64,000 bases of DNA, taken from Desulfovibrio sp. Its GTDB lineage: Bacteria > Desulfobacterota > Desulfovibrionia > Desulfovibrionales > Desulfovibrionaceae. Below, in pieces: positions 58,248 to 64,000 of the stretch (position 1 is its first letter; every line of letters starts with the position of its first letter). The stretch is taken from assembly GCA_031271265.1 (NCBI GenBank), contig JAISWB010000096.1, positions 1 through 64,000 on the forward strand, read 5' to 3'. Position numbers and translations under genes: made by a program. Below the pieces are notes generated by a model. That model did no database searches and was not told where the DNA came from. It worked only from the letters and a program-made list of their open reading frames with translations.

Positions 58248-58685
58248 TTATCTGTTGATTTCAAGCGCTTTGCCGTACATCTGCTTGACGGCGTCAATGG
58301 TGGCCACATTGGCCTCATATCCGCGCTGGGCGGTCATGAGGGCGGCCATTTCCTCCATGACGTTGATGTCGGGGTAAGCGACATAGCCGTCTTCGTTTGC
58401 ATCGGGATGCCCCGGTTCGTAGACCAGTTTCAGGGGTCGCTGGTCCACGGGTATGGCCTGCACGCGCACGCCGCGCAATTCCTTGTCCAGTTCCCCGCGC
58501 ATCTGCGTTTTGAAATCGGCGTCCAGGGGCGTGGATTCCATAATCACGCTGCGTCTGCGGTACGGACCGCCGTTTGCCGTCCTGGTGGTTTTGACGTTGG
58601 CCAGGTTCATGGAAATGATGTTGATATGGGTGCGCTCGGCGCTCAGGGCGGAAGCGCCCATATCCAGAGCAGTGATGAAGTCCAT
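58248..58685 (-). CDS. flgC: Flagellar basal-body rod protein FlgC
   Basis: DMGASALSAERTHINIISMNLANVKTTRTANGGPYRRRSVIME; VAYPDINVMEEMAALMTAQRGYEANVATI. Confidence 0.95.
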   Translation of the reverse strand: MDFITALDMGASALSAERTHINIISMNLANVKTTRTANGGPYRRRSVIMESTPLDADFKTQMRGELDKELRGVRVQAIPVDQRPLKLVYEPGHPDANEDGYVAYPDINVMEEMAALMTAQRGYEANVATIDAVKQMYGKALEINR

Positions 58686-59095
58686 TATTTCTGTCCCTCG
58701 ACTATCATTTGTTTGAGCCCTTCGAACTTGCTGCGGATAATCGTGCTCAGGGCCGAATAGTGCAGGTTGGTCTTGGCCATTTCGGCCATTTCCTTATCCA
58801 GGTCCACACGGTCCTCGCCGTGGACGATGCGCGGCTTGAACGCCTTCTCCCAGGCCGGCGCAAAGCCTTGTGCCGAAAACTGCGAAGGGACGTGCGCCGG
58901 GTCGGTGCGGGTCATCTTGCCCTTGGCGTCAAGGCCCAGCGCCGTCTGCAGATCATCTTCGAATTTCAGCTTCCGCGCCCGGTAGCCGGGCGTCTTGACG
59001 TTGGCCATGTTGCTGGAAATGACGTTCTGTCGCTGCAGCAACAGGTCCAAAACCTTCCCCGACAGCATCACATCCCGATCAAAAAGACTCTTCAT
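58685..59095 (-). CDS. flgB: Flagellar basal-body rod protein FlgB
   Basis: LLLQRQNVISSNMANVKTPGYRARKLKFEDDLQTAL; DLDKEMAEMAKTNLHYSALSTIIRSKFEGLKQMI. Confidence 0.95.
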   Translation of the reverse strand: MKSLFDRDVMLSGKVLDLLLQRQNVISSNMANVKTPGYRARKLKFEDDLQTALGLDAKGKMTRTDPAHVPSQFSAQGFAPAWEKAFKPRIVHGEDRVDLDKEMAEMAKTNLHYSALSTIIRSKFEGLKQMIVEGQK

Positions 59096-59169
59096 GACTC
59101 CCTCCGCTGTTCCCCGGCCGTGCCGGGCGCCGACGGGAAAATTTTTCCCGGTGCATTGCCCGAATCGGC

Positions 59170-59186
59170 AGCAAAAAATATGCCAC
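59170..59186 (-). promoter_or_regulatory. Candidate sigma54 promoter for flgBC-fliEFGHI
   Basis: Minus strand GTGGCATATTTTTTGCT; TGGCA-N7-TTGCT, GG-N10-GC intact; about 75 bp upstream of flgB start. Confidence 0.65.
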
Positions 59187-59420
59187 TACTGTACTATACT
59201 GAAATGTTTATGTTTAAATAAATTTTGGAAAAACGGCGTCATTTTTTTGGAGCGAAGCAAACGGGCCGGGTCATATGTCCGAAGAGGAAGACTTTTCCCG
59301 TTGGGGGCGGCGGAAATCGGTCGGAACGGCCGGGGCGGGCGGACGTACATACGCGGGTACGGCCCGGCAAAGCCTTGTGGAGAGCGGAAAATAAAGCATC
59401 GCCGGAGTCGGCTGTTCAGC

Positions 59421-59437
59421 TTGGCACGGTCTTTGCT
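59421..59437 (+). promoter_or_regulatory. Sigma54 promoter upstream of TPR gene
   Basis: TTGGCACGGTCTTTGCT matches every defined position of YTGGCACGRNNNTTGCW. Confidence 0.85.
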
Positions 59438-59490
59438 GTGGAGCAGGCAGACAACCATATCGCTTCGGCGAAACTTCTCAGGAGGGGATC

Positions 59491-60048
59491 ATGAACCACG
59501 TTGACTATGAAATCAACAAAGAACTCGGCGAATGCTACCTGTTCATGGGCGAGTACGACAAGGCCCGCGACTATTATCACAAGGCTGTGGAGTGCGATGC
59601 AGGCATGATAGACCCCTATCTCGGTCTGGCGGCCGTAGCCGTGCACAAGGGCGATTATGACGATGCCCTGGCCTTGTACAGAAAGGCGCATCAGGTAAGT
59701 CCGGGAGAAAAATCCCTGGCGGGCATGGGTATGATGGAAGTGGAGCAGGGCAGCTATCCGGAAGCCTTCGGGCACTTTTCCGCCGCCCTGGGGCACAATC
59801 CCGGCAACATGATGGCCGTCAACAGTCTGGTGCAGCTCGGCTATGTGCTGAACCGCCTGGAAGACGTGCTGCCGCATCTGGAGGCGGCTCTTGAGCCGGG
59901 CGACACGCCGGCCGTGCGCTACACCCTGGCGGCCTGCCTCATCGCTCTCGGCCGTGAAAACGATGCCAGGGAGCATCTGGAAATTTTGCTCGGCGAAAAT
60001 CCGTCACATGACGACGCCAAACAACTTTACGCGCAATTAGCCGCGTAA
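59491..60048 (+). CDS. Tetratricopeptide repeat protein
   Basis: GECYLFMGEYDKARDYYHKAVECDAGMIDPYLGLAAVAVHKGDYDDALALYRKAHQVSPGEKSL; RBS aggagggg. Confidence 0.85.
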   Translation: MNHVDYEINKELGECYLFMGEYDKARDYYHKAVECDAGMIDPYLGLAAVAVHKGDYDDALALYRKAHQVSPGEKSLAGMGMMEVEQGSYPEAFGHFSAALGHNPGNMMAVNSLVQLGYVLNRLEDVLPHLEAALEPGDTPAVRYTLAACLIALGRENDAREHLEILLGENPSHDDAKQLYAQLAA

Positions 60049-60395
60049 AACGGTGTGTAGGGGGTAGCCAATCCTCCATCGCACGATCCCCCCCGTACGA
60101 TTTCCCGGCCTTACGCCGGCGCGGGAGGCCGGGAGATCAACAAAAAACGGGGGGAGAGAAACATCTGGGAACATCTTTGCGCGCCGGAGCCCGGCGGGGA
60201 TTGAACGGCAGCGCGGGCCGGGGCAACAACGGGAAGAGCAAGGCCGCGCCAATATAGCTCCGGCGGCAGGCAGTCCCTGCGGCCGACAGGGCTTCATTCC
60301 GGCGGCTGAGGTGATCGCGCGGCATACGGCGCGCGCGGCGCCGGCGGGTTCATCACGAGGCCGGCGGCCGGCAGTCGTTGCGCCCGGCCGTGATT

Positions 60396-61670
60396 TCACT
60401 CCCGCAGCATGGTGACCGCGCAGAACCCGCCGCACATCGCGCAGACTTCTTCGTCTGCGTGTTCTGCGCGTTTGGCGCACACTGCCGCCGGGTCCAGCGC
60501 ATTTTCCTGCATCAGTTTCCAGTCGAGTCTTTTTCTGGCCCCGGACATGGCCTGTTCACGCTTCAGCGCATGGGGCCTGCCCAAGGCGCGTTCGCCGGCC
60601 TGAGCGGCTATGCGCGATGCGGTCACGCCGGCGCGCACGTCGTCCCTGTCCGGCAGCGTCAAATGTTCCGCGGGCGTCAGGCAGCAGAGAAAATCCGCGC
60701 CGGCCTCCACGGCAAGCGCCCCGCCTATGGCCCCGGCGATATGGTCGTAGCCCGGACAGACGTCGGACACCAGGGGGCCGAGCACATACAGCGGCGCGCC
60801 GCCGCAGGCGGCCTTGATGCCGAGAATCTGCGCGCGCACCATATTCAGGGGCACATGCCCCGGCCCCTCCACCATGCACTGCACACCGGCCTGCAGGCCG
60901 CGCTTGGCCAGTCTGCCCAGCGTGACGACCTCCTCCCACTGGGCCGGGTCTCCGGCATCGGCGCCCGCGCCGGGCCGCAGACCGTCGCCCAGGGACAGGA
61001 CGACGTTGTGCGCGCGGGCTGTCTTCAGTACGCGTTCATAATCTGTGAGCAGGGGATTTTCCTTGTTGTGCGTGCGCATCCAGCGGGCAAGTATGGAACC
61101 GCCGCGCGACACGATGCCCATGACGCGCCCCCCCGCTTCCGAAGCCCAGGCCGCGCCGCGTTGCGTGAGGCCACAGTGTACCGTCATGAAGTCGACTCCC
61201 TGCTCGGCCTGCCGCTCTATTTCCTCGAAAAGCTCGGCCGGGGAAAAGTCGGCCGGGTCTTTGCCGGCATCTATATAGCGTTGGGCCACGGCATATATAG
61301 GTACGGTGCCCAGGGGCAGAGGGCAGGCGGCGAGCATCGTTTCCCGGCAGAGGCGTAAATCTCCGGCCACGGAAAGGTCCATCACCGTATCGGCCCCGGC
61401 CGCCGCGGCAACGGCCAGTTTGTCCAGTTCCTTGTCCAGGTCGTTGCGCAGAGGGGAGGTGCCGATATTGGCGTTGACCTTGACGCGGGCAGGCTGCCCG
61501 ACCAGGCAGGGCTTCAGGCCGGGATGGCGCGGGTTGCCGAGCAGGACCATGGTGCCCTGTTCCAAAGCCGAGCTGATGTCGGCCGGCGTCAGACCTTCCT
61601 GCTCTGCCAGGCAGGCTTGGGAACTCTCCAGAAGACCGGCCAGAGCCGTGTTCTGTTCAAAAAGAGACAT
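60396..61670 (-). CDS. thiC: ThiC family phosphomethylpyrimidine synthase (or ThiC paralog)
   Basis: VNANIGTSPLRND; TVMDLSVAGDL; GVDFMTVHCGL; C-terminal CAMCGGFCAV [4Fe-4S] motif. Confidence 0.88.
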   Translation of the reverse strand: MSLFEQNTALAGLLESSQACLAEQEGLTPADISSALEQGTMVLLGNPRHPGLKPCLVGQPARVKVNANIGTSPLRNDLDKELDKLAVAAAAGADTVMDLSVAGDLRLCRETMLAACPLPLGTVPIYAVAQRYIDAGKDPADFSPAELFEEIERQAEQGVDFMTVHCGLTQRGAAWASEAGGRVMGIVSRGGSILARWMRTHNKENPLLTDYERVLKTARAHNVVLSLGDGLRPGAGADAGDPAQWEEVVTLGRLAKRGLQAGVQCMVEGPGHVPLNMVRAQILGIKAACGGAPLYVLGPLVSDVCPGYDHIAGAIGGALAVEAGADFLCCLTPAEHLTLPDRDDVRAGVTASRIAAQAGERALGRPHALKREQAMSGARKRLDWKLMQENALDPAAVCAKRAEHADEEVCAMCGGFCAVTMLRE

Positions 61671-61894
61671 TGCTGCAACCCCTGTTGCGTGTTGTCGGCG
61701 CATTGCGCCTCAAAGGGCGTCTGTCCATAGCGCAGGAATGCCGGTGACGCAAGCCGGCCGCATTTTCCGGGCGAAACGGCTTATGCGCACAGTGAATAAG
61801 GGTATACAAAATAGTTCGTTCACAGGACGCGGGGTCCGCATGTTAAGACGACGTGCACAACCCGCTGAATGTTTATGAAACGAGGAGGTTTTGT

Positions 61895-62896
61895 ATGCTG
61901 AAGAATGTGTTCGCATGCGCCGTTCTGGTTCTGTCGGCGCTCGCCGTCCCTCTGCCTGCTTACGGCGCAGCCGCCGGCAGGGACGGGAAAAAAATTATCG
62001 TGGCCGACGCCAATTCCACCCATCACCTGAACCTGTATGTGGCCTTTGAAAAGGGGTTCTTCAAAAAACGCGGCCTGGATGTGGAAATCAAACAGACCAG
62101 TTCGGGGGTCGCCGCCGTGGTGGGCGGCGAGGCCGACATCGTCTTCAACTGCCCCACGGGAGTCATTACCCCCATCGGCAAGGGACAGAACATCACCATC
62201 ATCGCCCAGGTCAAGATCCCCTGCACCTCCGTGCTGGTGGCGCCGGTCAACGCGCCTTTCAAAAAACCCGAAGACCTCAACGGCCGGCAACTGGCCGGAC
62301 TTTCCAACACCTGCTGCGCGGTTATCGCCATACGCGACACGCTGAAAAAACGCTACAACACCGAATTCACCCTGACCGCCCTCGCGCCCGGCGCCGCTCT
62401 GGCCGCCCTTGAAAGCAACGCTGTGGAAGGGGCCATCCTGGAAGAGCCGTTTGTCGCCGAGGCCCTGCTCCTCAAAGATGCCGCGGGCAAGGCCAAGTAC
62501 AGGACCTTTTTCGACGGCCGTTCCGCCGGCGCCGACGGCAAGATCGAACCCAACCTGGCCGGGGAAAATCCGCCCTGCCGGACCATCAACGCCAACAAGG
62601 ATTTCGTCAAAAACCGCACCAAGGAAGCCAAGGCATTTATTGAAGCCGTCGACGAAGCGGACAAGCTGATCCGCAAAAATCCCGTCGCGGCCGACATTGT
62701 CGCCGTCGCTCAGAAGTATGTCCCCAACGTCTCCAGGCAGGCGATCATCAACAGCAACCCCAAACTGGGTTTCCAGATCAAGCTGGATACCGGGGGCCTG
62801 ATCGGCTACGCGCAGGCGCTGGTCAACCAGGGAACCATAGCGAACAATCCCGGCGAAGCGCTCTTTGCGCCCGAATTCAAAGGGATTACCTGGTGA
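61895..62896 (+). CDS. NMT1/THI5/TauA-like ABC transporter substrate-binding protein
   Basis: Signal peptide; HHLNLYVAFEKGFFKKRGLDVEIKQTSSGVAAVVGGEADIVFNCPTGVI. Confidence 0.88.
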   Translation: MLKNVFACAVLVLSALAVPLPAYGAAAGRDGKKIIVADANSTHHLNLYVAFEKGFFKKRGLDVEIKQTSSGVAAVVGGEADIVFNCPTGVITPIGKGQNITIIAQVKIPCTSVLVAPVNAPFKKPEDLNGRQLAGLSNTCCAVIAIRDTLKKRYNTEFTLTALAPGAALAALESNAVEGAILEEPFVAEALLLKDAAGKAKYRTFFDGRSAGADGKIEPNLAGENPPCRTINANKDFVKNRTKEAKAFIEAVDEADKLIRKNPVAADIVAVAQKYVPNVSRQAIINSNPKLGFQIKLDTGGLIGYAQALVNQGTIANNPGEALFAPEFKGITW

Positions 62897-63723
62897 CGGA
62901 CGATTGTTACGAAACAACCGGAATCCGCCGGGTTATACAGGAACTCGGCGGATTCTGTAAAAATGCGCTGGGAAATTTCTTCTCTCCGGAATTTCTGTGC
63001 GTTCTGGCGCCCTTGCTCCTGCTCTGGGAACTGCTGCCGCGTTACGACATTATTCCCGCGAGCCTGTTGCCTCCGCTGAGCACGGTGGCGGCTACCTTCA
63101 AGGATATGCTCCTGCATAGGAATCTCACGCTCCACATAGCGTACAGCATGGGCAGATTTTTCGTCGCCTTCGGCATCGCGGTGGGGCTTGCCGTCCCCAT
63201 AGGCATGCTCATGGGCTGGAATCAGAAAATTCGGGCCTTCATTCTCCCGCTCTGGCAGCTTCTGTCGCCCATCCCCCCGCCCGCCTGGGTGCCGATGACC
63301 ATCATTGTTTTCGGCATAGGCTCAAGCATGCACATCTTTCTCATGGTCATCGGCATCTTTTACCCCGTGCTGTTCAACACCTACCAGGGCATCAAGGATA
63401 CCGACCCGCGTTATCTTGCTTCGGCCAGGGTTTTCGGCGCGAGCGAGTTCACCCTGCTGCGCAAGGTGTACTTTTGGCACGCCTTCGGCGCGATTATCAT
63501 GAGCCTCAAAACCGGCGTCGCCATGGGGCTGGTGATGCTGGTCATCGGGGAAGCCTACGGCGGCAGGATGGGTATAGGCTTCCTCCTCGGGCAGGCCAAG
63601 GACTATTTCTTGATTCCGGAAATGATGGTCTGTATGATGGTCACCGGGTTCATAGGTTGGTTTCTCATTGAAGTTTTGAAATACGTGGAAATAAAGGCGG
63701 CGATCTGGAAGGTGGGGAGATAG
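62893..63723 (+). CDS. ABC transporter permease (SsuC/TauC-like)
   Basis: PPAWVPMTIIVFGIGSSMHIFLMVIGIFYPVLFNTYQGIKDTDPRYLASARVFGASEFTLLRKV EAA-type loop. Confidence 0.9.
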   Translation: MTDDCYETTGIRRVIQELGGFCKNALGNFFSPEFLCVLAPLLLLWELLPRYDIIPASLLPPLSTVAATFKDMLLHRNLTLHIAYSMGRFFVAFGIAVGLAVPIGMLMGWNQKIRAFILPLWQLLSPIPPPAWVPMTIIVFGIGSSMHIFLMVIGIFYPVLFNTYQGIKDTDPRYLASARVFGASEFTLLRKVYFWHAFGAIIMSLKTGVAMGLVMLVIGEAYGGRMGIGFLLGQAKDYFLIPEMMVCMMVTGFIGWFLIEVLKYVEIKAAIWKVGR

Positions 63724-63761
63724 GACTGTTTAGAGCGATTTAACCTTGAAAATGCACATCC

Positions 63762-63842
63762 CCGATGAGGGGGTCGGCCTGAGCCGGCGTAAGGCCGACC
63801 AGGGAAAGCATTTCCCCCGGCGGGGTCCGGGGCAGCGCCCTG
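63762..63842. repeat. Intergenic palindromic repeat family member
   Basis: gggggtcggcctgagccggcgtaaggccgacc...cccccggcggggtccggggcagcgccct; related pieces at 32337-32425, 28296-28355 and 47720-47785. Confidence 0.5.
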
Positions 63843-63882
63843 GTCGCCGTAGGCGTATAAATAAACGGAGAGCCGGGAACCG

Positions 63883-64000
63883 ATGATTGAAGTTTGCAGC
63901 ATCAGCAAATTTTTTTCCGTGGTGAACGACAAGGGGTTGGCCGAGGGGCTGACGGCCGTACTCAACGTGTCCCTGCTCATTCCCGACGGCAGCATTGTCA
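63883..64000 (+). CDS. ABC transporter ATP-binding protein, N-terminal fragment cut by window end
   Basis: MIEVCSISKFFSVVNDKGLAEGLTAVLNVSLLIPDGSIV; follows SBP and permease genes. Confidence 0.6.
   Translation, partial: MIEVCSISKFFSVVNDKGLAEGLTAVLNVSLLIPDGSIV

Overview
GC-rich bacterial chromosome segment, probably Desulfovibrionaceae-like. That guess rests on the LUD/Fe-S lactate-utilisation genes, the rpmE-DUF1385-prfA-prmC-lpxC order and the fli/flg cluster; no homology search was run. Housekeeping blocks include lpxC/prmC/prfA/DUF1385/rpmE, tmk, a YhaM-like nuclease, lactate utilisation, greA, xth, flgBC-fliEFGHI and thiC. They alternate with accessory segments. About 1.5-9 kb is a decaying mobile-element zone holding a TnpB tail, an IS1634/IS4-like transposase fragment, a conjugative-type helicase/methylase fragment and a ParA pseudogene broken by several frameshifts, around a PhzF/YbaK/PaaI/RraA gene set. 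About 21.8-23.8 kb is an ABC-three-component (ABC-3C) type locus (middle component plus DUF2326 ATPase) with no visible effector gene. About 38.3-44.5 kb is a BKACE / 3-hydroxyacyl-CoA dehydrogenase / AtoE / sigma54-activator cassette bracketed by a perfect 28-bp direct repeat, with a plausible sigma54 promoter and upstream dyad of its own. Other notable signals are two divergent sigma54-like promoters between flgB and a TPR gene, a 232-bp insertion whose 'empty site' appears to survive in a second repeat copy 37 kb away, and many short imperfect tandem duplications (about 21-66 bp units) at gene starts and ends. All calls are by eye; no searches or alignments were run.
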